The notes: generated from the letters alone by a model not told the origin. Shown: positions 27,375 to 36,876, counted from the stretch's first letter. The stretch: 64,000 nucleotides of DNA from Nocardia caishijiensis NBRC 108228 (GCF_001612825.1 NZ_BDBE01000038.1:1-64000); one strand, 5' to 3'. Numbers and translations are program-made.

Positions 27375-29423
27375 TCAGGTCGCCGGAAAGCCCAGCTTGT
27401 CGAAGAAGGCGCGGTTGCGCTCGGTGGCGGCGTTCAACAACTTGTCGAACGAAATGACCTCGACGTACGCACGGGCTGCGGGGTTGAAACCGAAGTATCC
27501 CATGCCGTCCTGGGTAGGTTGCAGCCCTGAGTTGTCGCACCTGTCCTTCATAGTCGGTGTCAGGTCGGCGATGATGTAGCAGAAAGCTGGCAGATTGTCC
27601 GAGTTCGGAATCTGGCGGCCCGCAGCAGTCGTCACTCCCCCGGCTCTGATCCGCTTGACGTAATCGAGCGACTGACTGATCGGGTCTTTGCCTTCGCTGG
27701 CGTCGTTGCGCATCGGTCGCTTGATCTCGACGACCACGATCGACGACAGCGGCATCGTGGATCCGCTGGCCGTGAGTACTGCGGTGTCCGGTCCGATGCG
27801 TCTGGTGGCGAGGATGTCCGGCTCCTTCGTCGACTCAGAGCCGGTGATCGGCATGGACTTCAACGTTTTGTCCGATGCGAGGTAGTCGTGGAATGCGAGC
27901 CGTTCATCGATGATCCACAGATTCGCCGCGTCGATGCCGATCTCGTTCGAGTCGGTCCGCATGGGCATCAGCAACGAATGGATGGCATCTTCACGAGCGT
28001 ATTTTCCGTCGTCGTTCAGTTTGATGAATTTGTCCAGGAATCCCAGAATCACCCTGCGGCGGGCGACATATGCCGCGAGGTCGGACTTGTTGATGTCGTC
28101 GATGGTCTGCAGACATTTCGCCAGTTCTTCGTCGTAGTTCTCCGGCAAGGCCGACCCAGATTCCGCGAAGAGCCGATGTGTCTGCGTCATGGTGTCGGTA
28201 TCCAGCTGCTGCAATCGTCGGTGCAGCAGCAGTTCCAGCTCGGAGTCCTTCATCGAAGGATCCACCGTCACGCCGAGTTCACGCAGCCGTCCCAGCACCG
28301 GGCGGTATCGCGGCGCACGAGTACTCACGAACTCGTCGACCCGGACTTCGCCTTCCCGGTGAGCTGCTGCCAGTGGACCCGCCAGGATCCGTTCGATCTC
28401 GGACACCACAGCCGACCTGATATCGGCCAAACAGATGTCGATGTCGAGGGTGTCGTCGGATCGATCAGCTTCGAGATCGAACGCTGTGCGGTCGGAGCGC
28501 ACATTGTCATCGAGATAATCCGAGGTCAGATAGCCGACATAGGTGAACTCGGTACCTGCGGCGTCTTTCAGCCGCCCGTGCAGACCAGCCACTTTGCCGG
28601 TCAGGTTGTCCTCGAAAACGACACGGTTCGCCGCGCACCAGTTCAATCGTGGCTTGAGATTCCGGTTGGCGGACTTCACACAGAGACTCGTCAGATCGAA
28701 CTTCTCGCCCTTCACCTCGATCGACACCGGCGCGTAGTCCGACATGGCGAAGTCGTGCATCAGGTCGCGAAGGTGGATCGTCTCGTCACCGTCGACGATC
28801 GATACCTCGGGCGCCCCACCAGGCCGCAGGTAGTACCAGATGCAGTGCTCGAAGACTTCGCGGGCGATGGTGGCAACGGTCTTCGGCGCACTGCGTTCGA
28901 AAGACCTTCCGAAACCACTCAGGTGAACACGACTGCCAACCGCTGCGCACCCGGTGGGTACCTCCTCGTGCTCGACCCCGCGCGCCACCGAGAACCGAAA
29001 AGCCACGTCGCGGGTCTGATCGCTACCATCAACCGCGTACGTGCTGTACACGAATACTTTGTCGAAAGCCTTGAGCCACAACAACCGGCCGACACCGCGG
29101 CAACCGAGACTCGCCTTGTGGTCACTGTCCAACGTTTCGAACGACGACAGATTCTCCGGCGTGAACCCGATGCCGTTGTCCTCGATCACGAACCCGACGA
29201 TCGGCTTCAGTGCGCGGCCCGAACCGCCGAGTCCCAGATCGAACTCCCCTTGATCGCTGCGCTGGATCGTGACTCTCAGCTGACCGTCGGACGTGTCGGT
29301 CGGGAAGCGAGCATCGATCGCTTGCAGGCCGTTGACTATCGCCTCCAGCAGAGGCAACAGGGAATGACTCTTGGGGAGGCTGGTATTGCGCACCCGCCCC
29401 GCGAGTGACGTCGTCAGCGCCAT
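27375..29423 (-). CDS. GHKL ATPase fused to a PD-(D/E)XK nuclease, candidate anti-phage effector
   Basis: A 682-aa protein with two recognisable parts. The N-terminus is a GHKL (Hsp90/MutL/MORC-type) ATPase: N-box LLEAIVNGLQA with E27 and N31, G1 box EDNGIGF (D82, G84, G86) and G2 box GCRGVGR (107-113). A helical middle follows (about 340-500). The C-terminus carries a PD-(D/E)XK-like core: PD at 535-536, a strand with E566-I-K568, then Q584 and Y588. It has no phospho-acceptor histidine or membrane segment, so it is not a sensor kinase. It lies on the same strand as hsdR and hsdMS, inside the restriction island. Domain calls are by motif only. Confidence 0.8.
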   Translation of the reverse strand: MALTTSLAGRVRNTSLPKSHSLLPLLEAIVNGLQAIDARFPTDTSDGQLRVTIQRSDQGEFDLGLGGSGRALKPIVGFVIEDNGIGFTPENLSSFETLDSDHKASLGCRGVGRLLWLKAFDKVFVYSTYAVDGSDQTRDVAFRFSVARGVEHEEVPTGCAAVGSRVHLSGFGRSFERSAPKTVATIAREVFEHCIWYYLRPGGAPEVSIVDGDETIHLRDLMHDFAMSDYAPVSIEVKGEKFDLTSLCVKSANRNLKPRLNWCAANRVVFEDNLTGKVAGLHGRLKDAAGTEFTYVGYLTSDYLDDNVRSDRTAFDLEADRSDDTLDIDICLADIRSAVVSEIERILAGPLAAAHREGEVRVDEFVSTRAPRYRPVLGRLRELGVTVDPSMKDSELELLLHRRLQQLDTDTMTQTHRLFAESGSALPENYDEELAKCLQTIDDINKSDLAAYVARRRVILGFLDKFIKLNDDGKYAREDAIHSLLMPMRTDSNEIGIDAANLWIIDERLAFHDYLASDKTLKSMPITGSESTKEPDILATRRIGPDTAVLTASGSTMPLSSIVVVEIKRPMRNDASEGKDPISQSLDYVKRIRAGGVTTAAGRQIPNSDNLPAFCYIIADLTPTMKDRCDNSGLQPTQDGMGYFGFNPAARAYVEVISFDKLLNAATERNRAFFDKLGFPAT

Positions 29424-29652
29424 CGTGCCCTCTTCTCCTGATTCGAAGTCCCACCCGGCGAATCTCTGGACAGATCACGGCAATACGGCCGCCGCCGACC
29501 TCATCCTACTGGGTATTCGCAGGTCGAACGGCCTGCGTCAACTCGGCGCGGAGCACCCCATGACTTGGCATCATTCGAAGTAGGCTTCGGCGACCTAAGA
29601 CGACAGCCGTGTTTGGACGGCTACGCCGTAGCGGATCATCACTCGACCAGGC

Positions 29653-29985
29653 GTGCGCCGTCGATACTGCCGCGGCTTCGGCGGACTTGCTCCCCGGCTG
29701 GCCGCTGTGGTCGACGAGCACGTCCAGCGCCACGGCGACGTTGCCGCAGCGGCAGCGTTCGCGGCGTCCCTGCGCGACGCGCGGAGCATGGTCGATGAGG
29801 TGGGGCAGGTCGCCGCGCAAGCGAAGCTGACCCGGACCGCGATCGAAAGCGCTCACCACGCGGCGCGATGGAATTCATCGTGGATCGAGGGAACCGAAGC
29901 GAGCGCGGGTGCGTCCAATTCTATGGAAGCATCTTCCAGGCAGGCGAGCACAGACGGCGTGAGGGGGTGGGCTGATGAGCGATGA
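29653..29985 (+). CDS. Possible small helical protein leading the secretion-cargo cluster
   Basis: A 110-aa GTG-started frame, strongly helical from residue 15 to 75 (VVDEHVQRHGDVAAAAAFAA then SLRDARSMVDEVGQVAAQ). Its stop overlaps the start of the PPE-like gene by 11 nt. It could be the Esx/PE-like partner expected before a PPE gene, although no WxG or PE motif is visible and the first ~14 residues are arginine-rich and doubtful. The 229 nt between the minus-strand nuclease start and this frame show no gene. Confidence 0.4.
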   Translation: MRRRYCRGFGGLAPRLAAVVDEHVQRHGDVAAAAAFAASLRDARSMVDEVGQVAAQAKLTRTAIESAHHAARWNSSWIEGTEASAGASNSMEASSRQASTDGVRGWADER

Positions 29986-31631
29986 CTCCGGCGAGAACGG
30001 TGGTGTCCTGCCGATCATTCTCGGCGTCGGCGGCATACCGAGCACGGCACAGCAGCAGGCCGTCGCACAGTTGGGCGCGACGCAGCAGCGGGTGAAGGCC
30101 GACACCGAAGCACTCATCGGTCTGGGCGCGGGCACTGACTCGGATTATGCCGTCACCGAGGAGCGCTTCGAAGGCATACCCGCCCAGCAGCTCTACAGCT
30201 CGGTGCACGGCGAGGGCGGGATGGATGTCACCGGCCTGGCGACAATGCGCACAGTCTGGAAGTCTGCGACAACTGACCTGGGGTCGGTGTCGATCGGTAT
30301 GCAGTCGCGTGTGCTGGCATTACTGAACGAGGGCGCGCTCACCGGGCAAGCCGGAGACGCGGCGGCAGCGGCGGCGACCCGGCTCGGTCAGGTCGCCAAC
30401 CAGATCTCCCAGGTGTTCTCGGCCGTGACAGGTCGCGCCGAACAGCTCTACTACACCGCCGAAGCGGTCCGCAAGGCCGTGCAGCAACCACCGACGCCGA
30501 TGGTCGTCATCGACCCGGACGACCCCGTCCAATCCTTGATCCCCGGCATAGCCAACCCCGAGACCGTCACCGTGGACCGCGAAGCCGAGAACCGGGTCAA
30601 GGCCGAGAACGTCGCCGCGATGAACACGATCTACAAGCCCGGTTACCCGCCCGCCGGATCGGGTGTTCCCGCCTACACCTTCGTCCCCGCAGCACTGGCC
30701 GGAGACGGTGGCGGACAAGGGAATTCGACCGGCCCAGGGAACACGAACCTGCCGACCGGGACCGGTGACCCCTCGACCGGTACACCGGAAGAGGAGCAGA
30801 CCACCACACCTGCCACCGAAGACGGCACACCTGCCGACACCGGCGATCAGGTCGATGCGGGAGATTCGTCGGATGCGGCGTCAGACCAGTCCAGCGCGGG
30901 CTCCGATGGAGATGTTTCGACCGATCCCTCCCAGACCACGCCAGCGGGCACTACGCCGACGACCGTGTCACCGGGCTCGATTCCATCGGGTGGTACCACA
31001 TCGCCGTTCGGTAGCGGTTCTCCGGGCTCGACCCCTGGTGGTGGGCGGCCCCCTCGGTGGCGGCGGGCCAGGGGCTTCGATTCCCAGGCAACCCTCACCC
31101 GGTGGGGCCGGATCGGCGGCCGTCGGCGGTTCAACGGCGCGACCGGCGATGTCACCGATGATGGGACCGATGGGTGCCGGAGCGGGCCAGCGACGCGGCG
31201 AACCAGACGACGAACATACTGCCCCGGAGTATCTGAGGCGGGTGCAGCCGGACTGGCTCGAGGGCATCACCACCTATGACTCGGTCATCGGTGGCGAAGC
31301 TATCGCCGCCGAGCCGAACCCCACGCAGATACACCCCACCGAGGCGACACCGCCACCATCGCTTCCGCCGATCTCACCCCCGATTCCGCCCTCACCGGAA
31401 CCGGAACCGGCCCCGGCCGGTAACGCTGATCCGACACCGCGAACCGACGCCGCCGCTCCGGTATCGGAGCCCGCACCGCCTGATCGGTCACCGGACGCGA
31501 GGACCGATGCCGAACCTTCCGCGGTATCAGCGGAAGTCGCGGCCCTGCTCAGTCAATACAATTGGGCTCCACCGAGTACCGACACCAGCACCGCCGGTGG
31601 TGTGGGCGAGCCGGGGCCTGGTTCGCGGTGA
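29975..31631 (+). CDS. PPE-like type VII secretion substrate, interrupted by a frameshift
   Basis: Residues 1-170 are a helical, Ala/Gln-rich domain (ATQQRVKADTEALIGLGAG; a helix-turn-helix pair around 80-160), as in nocardial PPE-like ESX substrates. A long Thr/Pro/Gly linker follows. The reading frame from 29975 ends at 31279, but the expected C-terminus (SPMMGPMGAGAGQRRGEPDD, then APEYLRRVQPDWLEG) is in the next frame and ends at 31631. The shift maps to a C5 run at 31049-31053: removing one C restores a smooth 551-aa protein. The stop at 31629-31631 overlaps the espG start as GTGA, supporting this as the true end. A ribosome site (GAGGGGGTGG) precedes the ATG. Confidence 0.7.
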
Positions 31632-32410
31632 AGTCGAGTTCCATCGATCTCACCGCCGATGAGTTCGCCTGGCTGTGGCGCAGTGTCGCCGGTGGTGACG
31701 AGTTCGGTTTCCCAGACCCGTTGCGTATCAACGAGACCGCGGCGACGATGGTCGAATACGCCCGGCAGACACGGGAATTCGAGCAGCGGTTCCCAACACC
31801 CGCTGTCGCGGCGTTGCGTCCGGTCTTCGAAACTCTCGCCCACCCCGACAGCCGGATACGCTGCTTCGGCACGACCGCCGACGGCAACGAGATCAGGACA
31901 CATGCCGCTATCGGCGACCGGGTAGCGGTCATCCTGCACCAGCAGCCAGGCCCCCGCGAGCACAGCGGCCCCCTCAGTCTCGCCTTGGCCGATCCGTACG
32001 CCGCCGCCGCGCACGTCGTGGCGACCATGCCGCGTGCCGCACCCGGTGGCGCCGGGTCGATGCTCGGCTACACGCCACGAGTCCGCGGCGAGGAACAAGA
32101 GCTCGGTCATGGTCGAACCGCTGACGGGCGCCTCCCGACAGACGAGCGAATCCGCAGACTCGCCCGACTACCCCGCAGCGCCGAGGGACAACTCGTGATC
32201 GAACGCGATCCGACCAGCGCCCGGCCGTGGCCACCGCGCTATCTGTCCTGGATCGATATCCCACCCGGACAGTTCGCCTCCGGCCGCTATCTGGTCGAGG
32301 TACGCAACCACGAAACCATCGTCACAGCGGCCTCGGCCGACCGGATCGTGCGGGAACTCCGTCGGCACGCCGGACTCAGGTCAAGCAATCGAGGAAGGAA
32401 TGTGTCATGA
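31628..32410 (+). CDS. ESX secretion-associated protein EspG
   Basis: EspG proteins are cytosolic chaperones that bind the tip of PPE-type substrates and release them at the ESX membrane machine. The 260-aa product starts at GTG 31628 (MKSSSIDLTADEFAWLWRSV), with the typical N-terminal LT.DEF.WLW pattern and alternating strands and helices through FGTTADGNEIRTHAAIGDRV and YLSWIDIPPGQFASGRYLVE. Start and stop are both 4-nt overlaps with neighbours, so it is in a tightly coupled operon. Its likely client is the PPE-like protein just upstream. Confidence 0.82.
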   Translation: MKSSSIDLTADEFAWLWRSVAGGDEFGFPDPLRINETAATMVEYARQTREFEQRFPTPAVAALRPVFETLAHPDSRIRCFGTTADGNEIRTHAAIGDRVAVILHQQPGPREHSGPLSLALADPYAAAAHVVATMPRAAPGGAGSMLGYTPRVRGEEQELGHGRTADGRLPTDERIRRLARLPRSAEGQLVIERDPTSARPWPPRYLSWIDIPPGQFASGRYLVEVRNHETIVTAASADRIVRELRRHAGLRSSNRGRNVS

Positions 32411-32802
32411 GCGGACAACTACCGAAAATCGACTACGGACAAGCAAAGATCGGCGCGTTCAAGGAAGTCGCGGCGAACGGCACGTTCGAGTACAACCCGG
32501 ACGGAGTACGCGCGATCGTCGACTGGTACGACCAAATGATCCGAGAGATCAGAGCGATTCGGGACTCTTTGGATAAGGCAGAGGCCGTTAGTAGCTTCGG
32601 TGGGTTCGACTCCGCGAAAGAGCTTCGCGCTGGGTTTATCTGGAAGGCTACTGAGGGTAAGCACGTCCTGAACCAGCTCATCAATGGAATCTACGAGGTC
32701 CAAGAAGGATTTCTGATCGCTGGAAAGATGACGACCGAAGTCGATGAGTTGAACCAGCGACGGCTCCAACACCAGGCGAGCATGATGGGTAGCCCGTCAT
32801 GA
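32407..32802 (+). CDS. Esx-like helical protein
   Basis: A 131-aa protein, mostly two long helices (about 33-58 and 68-120) flanking SSFGGFDSA, which sits where WxG100 proteins have their WxG turn. Size and layout suggest a type VII secreted or accessory protein, but the tryptophan is absent, so this is inference. Base composition here is visibly poorer in GC than the backbone. Coupled to espG by ATGA and to the next lipoprotein by ATGA. Confidence 0.68.
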   Translation: MSGQLPKIDYGQAKIGAFKEVAANGTFEYNPDGVRAIVDWYDQMIREIRAIRDSLDKAEAVSSFGGFDSAKELRAGFIWKATEGKHVLNQLINGIYEVQEGFLIAGKMTTEVDELNQRRLQHQASMMGSPS

Positions 32803-33410
32803 TCACACGCAACCTGGTGGTTTTTGGCCTAGTCTGTTGCGCGACATACATTCTCGCCGCTTGCGGAACCAGCGGCCCGCAGCCTTCCGGTTCGCCTGAT
32901 ACTCCATCGACTACAGCGGTACCGATGCGGGTCACCGTAGCGCCGGCACCCCATCAGCCATCCCGGGCCGGAATCACTGTCAAATACGATCCGTGCTTCA
33001 CGGTCCCGGATTCAGTCCCGGAAACTCTCGGATTCGCGGTCGAAACTCGTGAACGCAACGACTACGTCTTCGAGGACTACGCCTTCATCGGTTGCGAATT
33101 CGATCGCCTTGAGAAGGCTCGATTCAGCGACCGGATGGACCGCGTCGGGAGTATGACTGTGTGGTCGGCGAGTATCACTCTCGACGAGATTCGGGCGAAG
33201 AATTTCGAGGGTTCTCAGGACACCAACATCCGTACTCGCCCGGCCGTTTCGTACACCTCGAGGTCCGCCAGTGCGTGCTACCTTGCGATGAACGGCCCGG
33301 ACGGCGTGATCCAAATTCGAGTATCCGATTCGCCGGAAACCGATTGGCGTGCCTGCGCCCATATCCGTGAGGCCGCTGAAGCGATCGAAGCAACACTGCC
33401 GAAGGGCTAG
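32799..33410 (+). CDS. DUF3558-family lipoprotein
   Basis: A 203-aa exported lipoprotein: hydrophobic signal peptide (residues 5-20) with lipobox LAAC (C22), then a Ser/Thr/Pro-rich tether and a compact domain with two internal cysteine pairs. The pattern VKYDPCFTVPDSVPETLGF near 62-80 and YAFIGCEF near 94 is that of actinobacterial DUF3558 proteins, which are often found next to type VII secretion cargo. It starts within the previous gene's stop (ATGA). Confidence 0.8.
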   Translation: MITRNLVVFGLVCCATYILAACGTSGPQPSGSPDTPSTTAVPMRVTVAPAPHQPSRAGITVKYDPCFTVPDSVPETLGFAVETRERNDYVFEDYAFIGCEFDRLEKARFSDRMDRVGSMTVWSASITLDEIRAKNFEGSQDTNIRTRPAVSYTSRSASACYLAMNGPDGVIQIRVSDSPETDWRACAHIREAAEAIEATLPKG

Positions 33411-33416
33411 AAAATA

Positions 33417-33725
33417 ATGACCGGACTGGATGTCAACAAAGACGTGCTCATCACGCTCGGCATGGAGCTGTCGCGCATCGGTGCCGCCATCGAGGGGATG
33501 GACACGAAGGAACCCTTTCGAGTCGGTGTCGACGATCTCAAAGGCACAGCGACCGCCGCTGTTTCGGCTGCGGCCAGCGATCAGGTCAAGTCCGCATTGA
33601 CCTCGGTGGCATCGCGGATCAATGCGATGGGTGGCGCGGCGATCAGGTGCAGCATGAACAATGAAGAAGCTGACAAGGCGTTCGCCGGTCTGCTGGGCAA
33701 TCTCGGAGAAGGTGTGTACTCGTGA
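33417..33725 (+). CDS. Small helical type VII-associated protein
   Basis: A 102-aa protein with helices at about 5-25 and 42-72 and a tail NEEADKAFAGLLGNLGEGVY. It has the size of WxG100/EspC-like partner proteins but no WxG motif. Its stop overlaps the start of the 770-aa WxG-containing protein by 4 nt (GTGA), so it is probably the co-translated partner of that large protein. Confidence 0.7.
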   Translation: MTGLDVNKDVLITLGMELSRIGAAIEGMDTKEPFRVGVDDLKGTATAAVSAAASDQVKSALTSVASRINAMGGAAIRCSMNNEEADKAFAGLLGNLGEGVYS

Positions 33726-36034
33726 CCGTCGGTTTAGCTGCCATGCGCGGCTTTCACCCCGAAGCCACCACCGGCGCGGTTGCTGGCGCGATCGACGCTT
33801 TGGTCGCTGCGTTCAGCGCCCACATGAACGACATGTACGTCAAAGTCGATGCCAGCCAGGACAACTGGAAAGGCGCGGCGGCGACCGCCGCGAATCAGCG
33901 AGCTCTCGGCGAACGGCTGGCTGGCAACACGCTGATCGGCGAACTCGATGACATCGCTGCGGCCTACCGCAAGCACGGTTCGGCCATGGATGGTTACTGC
34001 TCCGCCGCGATCAGAGCGGCAGACGATTATCTGCGGCAAGGCTTCGACGTCGCCGACGATGGCACTGTGACCGTGCCTGCGGGCAAGAAGGACATCCCTG
34101 GCATTGTACCGGGACAGACGATCCCTATGAGCGCCGAGCAGCTCGCCACCTACGCGGTAGAGGCGTCCACCCGGGTGAAAGGACTGGTCAACCAGTTCAA
34201 CGCGGAAGATCTCGCTCTGGCCCAGGCCGCCGGGCAGGAACTGCTCGACATGGTGCAGAAGGCCGCGGGCGAGCAGGGGCTCGGATCCTGGACGATGGAT
34301 ACGATCGATTCGGGAAACACCGGCGTCCAGGATGGTTTGCTGGTTGCCGATCGCAATGCGACTCCGGCTCAGATGCGGCTCATCGCCGATCGCCTCGCCG
34401 AGGCCGGTCTCACCGCCCAGGACATCGCGGATATCAACTCCGGCAAGAAGGTCGATCTGACCGAAGCCCAGTTCGCCTACCTGCACTCGTTCTACAACAC
34501 CGCGGGTAAGGACGGACTGGTGTGGATGACCGAGCAGATGAGCACCAACGGCGACACCGTGCACGCGGCGAGTGTGGTCAACGGCCTGAACACGCTGGCC
34601 AACCCCAACGTCGGTGCCACTGGTGTCGGTCCGACCGGCAACCCGATGCCACTGCAAGGCGGCCTCAACCAGATCCCGTCCGGGATCTCGAACGTTCTGA
34701 CTCGGGACTACTCACTTCGAGACGGCAACCGCACTCACCACTCGAACATCGACGGAGCCGAACTCAAGCAGGTCACCTCGATGCTGGCGCTCGGCGACAA
34801 GATGACAGCGCCAGGTAGCGACATCAACCGCGAACTTCTGCAAACGGCTGGCGACCTGGCGGACAAGAGCGGCCACTCCGTGAGTAGAGAAAACGAGGAC
34901 GGCCTCGTTTCCGACCTCGTGCAGACGATGGTCGAGACCGCAGGGGAGGACAAGATCGCCGTCACCGAAGTACTGGCCGATCCAAGCAAACGAGAGGACA
35001 TCTTCGGCCCGCTGCTCACGAACGAGTACAGCAAGGATGACGGCGCCGCAGTCCAAGACATGCTTGGCTGGATAGAAGGCGACGCCACGTCGCCCGATGC
35101 GGCCGTGGCCGACCGTGCCGGTGCGGCGGCGTCCGGCTTGGCCAATTATGTCGAGCGCCACAAGGACGAACTACTCAACCTTAACGGCGCCTACTCGGAA
35201 TCGATCGGCGCGACCAACCCGCGCGCAACCCAAGGAATCGCGTCGGCACTGAGTCCGTACATCGCCGATATGGCCGGAGTCCCTGACGAACAGACGGCAA
35301 CCCGCAACTTTGACTGGAATGATCCCGATCATTCCAAAGCGCTGAGCGTCTTTACGGTCATGGATACCGATAAGGATGCGGCTACCTATTTCAATGCCCA
35401 AGCATTCATGACCACTTCGGAACTGCAACAGGCATGGGCCAATTCGGCGGTAGCCAACCCAGGGGAACCGAACGGCGAGCTTGCGAGTCGTGCCGGGGTG
35501 ATCCGGGGCCTGATCGACCAGGGCCTCACGGCCGAAGCCGAAGAACGAGGAAAGGACGCGAAAGCTCACGGAGCCAACAGCTTCGCCAACAAGGGCGAAG
35601 CATACGACGGAATAAAATCCGCACTCAGCACCGGAATGAAATACACGCCCATTGTCAAAGATGTCTGGGCACCGGCGGTCGACGCCTACAACACTGTAGC
35701 CAAGAACAGTATCGTCGGCGTGTACTTGCCGCCCGATACTCCGGCGACAACCGTCAGCTACGACACCTACGACGCCTCTCGTCAGAATTATCAGATCGCC
35801 CAAGCACTACAAGCCCACGGGGCACTCGACCATAGCCCGACTTACAACTACATGTTCAACGGCGATGGCACGTTGAAAAGCTACGATGAACTGCTCGCAG
35901 CCAAGAATGGTGACAATCACACGGTCAATAGCAATCTGACGAATGTACTGAACAACCATCGTGGCGGAATCTTCCAGGACCACATGCAGAACTATCACAT
36001 CCAATACGGCCAAGGACTGGGGTCGGTCCGATGA
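33722..36034 (+). CDS. Large WxG-domain protein, putative type VII secreted effector (TPR-repeat-region type)
   Basis: A 770-aa protein without signal peptide. Residues 5-115 form an Esx-like helical hairpin with a WxG turn (W49-K-G51 in DNWKGAAAT). A long helical middle (about 130-600) follows, of the kind annotated in nocardiae as TPR repeat region; the DPDHSKALSVFTVMDTDKDA segment lies near 535. The last ~120 residues (VAKNSIVGVYLPPDTPATTV to the end) are compositionally distinct. GTG start, coupled to the gene before (GTGA) and to the lipoprotein after (ATGA). The N-terminal delivery domain, variable tail and coupled lipoprotein suggest an effector/partner pair; toxicity is inference only. 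Confidence 0.75.
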   Translation: MTVGLAAMRGFHPEATTGAVAGAIDALVAAFSAHMNDMYVKVDASQDNWKGAAATAANQRALGERLAGNTLIGELDDIAAAYRKHGSAMDGYCSAAIRAADDYLRQGFDVADDGTVTVPAGKKDIPGIVPGQTIPMSAEQLATYAVEASTRVKGLVNQFNAEDLALAQAAGQELLDMVQKAAGEQGLGSWTMDTIDSGNTGVQDGLLVADRNATPAQMRLIADRLAEAGLTAQDIADINSGKKVDLTEAQFAYLHSFYNTAGKDGLVWMTEQMSTNGDTVHAASVVNGLNTLANPNVGATGVGPTGNPMPLQGGLNQIPSGISNVLTRDYSLRDGNRTHHSNIDGAELKQVTSMLALGDKMTAPGSDINRELLQTAGDLADKSGHSVSRENEDGLVSDLVQTMVETAGEDKIAVTEVLADPSKREDIFGPLLTNEYSKDDGAAVQDMLGWIEGDATSPDAAVADRAGAAASGLANYVERHKDELLNLNGAYSESIGATNPRATQGIASALSPYIADMAGVPDEQTATRNFDWNDPDHSKALSVFTVMDTDKDAATYFNAQAFMTTSELQQAWANSAVANPGEPNGELASRAGVIRGLIDQGLTAEAEERGKDAKAHGANSFANKGEAYDGIKSALSTGMKYTPIVKDVWAPAVDAYNTVAKNSIVGVYLPPDTPATTVSYDTYDASRQNYQIAQALQAHGALDHSPTYNYMFNGDGTLKSYDELLAAKNGDNHTVNSNLTNVLNNHRGGIFQDHMQNYHIQYGQGLGSVR

Positions 36035-36591
36035 ACCGGATAGCCGTATCCGCCCTCGCAGTCGCGCTGACGCTGGGGCTGACGGCTGGCTGCTCTGCAG
36101 ATGAGAAGCCAGCAGCCGCAACTTCCTTGTCGGAACTGTGCATCCCCTGGAACGACTACCTGGTGAACGAACTCCATATCGACGGCGTTACCGGCGGAAC
36201 GCGAGATCCTAGATTTAAGATGCAGAAAGGTGGTACGGGCCACAGGACCTGCATCTTCAAGTGGGCAAGCAGCTGGGGCATGGCGGCCTCACTGATCGAA
36301 GACAGGGACAGCAACTTGCCACCAGCGGAACGTGAGAGGGCCCGCACAGCCTCTGCGAACGTGTGGACCGGGCAAGGGTATAAGCAGGTTGACGGGTACG
36401 GCTATCCGACGTGGGTACTCGACCGGCGCCCCATTGCGAAGGAAGTATCCCAGGTGGACGTCCATGTCCACGTCAACGACCATATCGCGGGATTCAATAT
36501 CCGCCAGCCAGCAACAGCACCCATGACTGACGAGCAGTTGGCGAACACGATCCGGTTCACCATTGCTCTCGCCGAGAAGCTGACCCGGTAG
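36031..36591 (+). CDS. Lipoprotein coupled to the large WxG protein
   Basis: A 186-aa lipoprotein: signal peptide with lipobox LTAGC (C21), then a domain with two further cysteines (SELCIPWNDYLVNELHID and GHRTCIFKW) as in DUF3558 proteins. It starts inside the stop codon of the 770-aa gene. Possible roles are an envelope partner or an immunity protein for that large cargo. After its TAG stop, the same frame runs straight into the decayed coding remnant. Confidence 0.78.
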   Translation: MNRIAVSALAVALTLGLTAGCSADEKPAAATSLSELCIPWNDYLVNELHIDGVTGGTRDPRFKMQKGGTGHRTCIFKWASSWGMAASLIEDRDSNLPPAERERARTASANVWTGQGYKQVDGYGYPTWVLDRRPIAKEVSQVDVHVHVNDHIAGFNIRQPATAPMTDEQLANTIRFTIALAEKLTR

Positions 36592-36876
36592 GTACGGGTC
36601 GTCCCGTCTGGCAGGTTTGCGCTGAATTACTTTCCTGAAGCCAATGGAAATGAGATGCCCGGTTTTGTTCCCGGAGTCGACCGCCACGGCGAAGACCCCG
36701 CAGAGTCAGAGTTCGGTGATTAGGTGTTCACTTCCGATCCCGGTTCCGAGGGCCCATGGGTAGCGGGTGGCTACAGCGGTGCCTCACACAGCGAGTACTG
36801 GAGGGAAGACAGTGCATCGTTGACCAACATCGGACGCATCATCGCTGGGGATCACGGGCGGGTGAGCTACCAGTGA
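36592..36876 (+). pseudogene. Orphan C-terminal coding remnant (alpha/beta-hydrolase-like tail)
   Basis: The frame after the lipoprotein stop reads as protein without a start: ALNYFPEANGNEMPGFVPG, VDRHGEDPAESEFGD, then TAG at 36712-36714, then VFTSDPGSEGPWVAGGYSG, HSEYWREDSASLTNIGRIIA and GDHGRVSYQ before TGA. This resembles the C-terminal end of DUF1023-type alpha/beta hydrolases attached to large actinobacterial type VII cargo proteins (from memory). Its stop overlaps the next lipoprotein's GTG start as GTGA, preserving an operon junction although the body of the gene is gone. It looks like what is left of a second large cargo gene. Confidence 0.65.

Noticed and set aside
27888..29408. A 506-codon plus-strand frame opposite the GHKL-nuclease gene
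   Set aside because: The minus strand carries clear ATPase and nuclease motifs; the plus frame reads as low-information Arg/Val/His-rich sequence.
31276..31662. Frame starting with an ATGA overlap after the truncated PPE-like frame
   Set aside because: Arg/Pro/His-rich shadow; the conserved PPE-type C-terminus is in another frame here.
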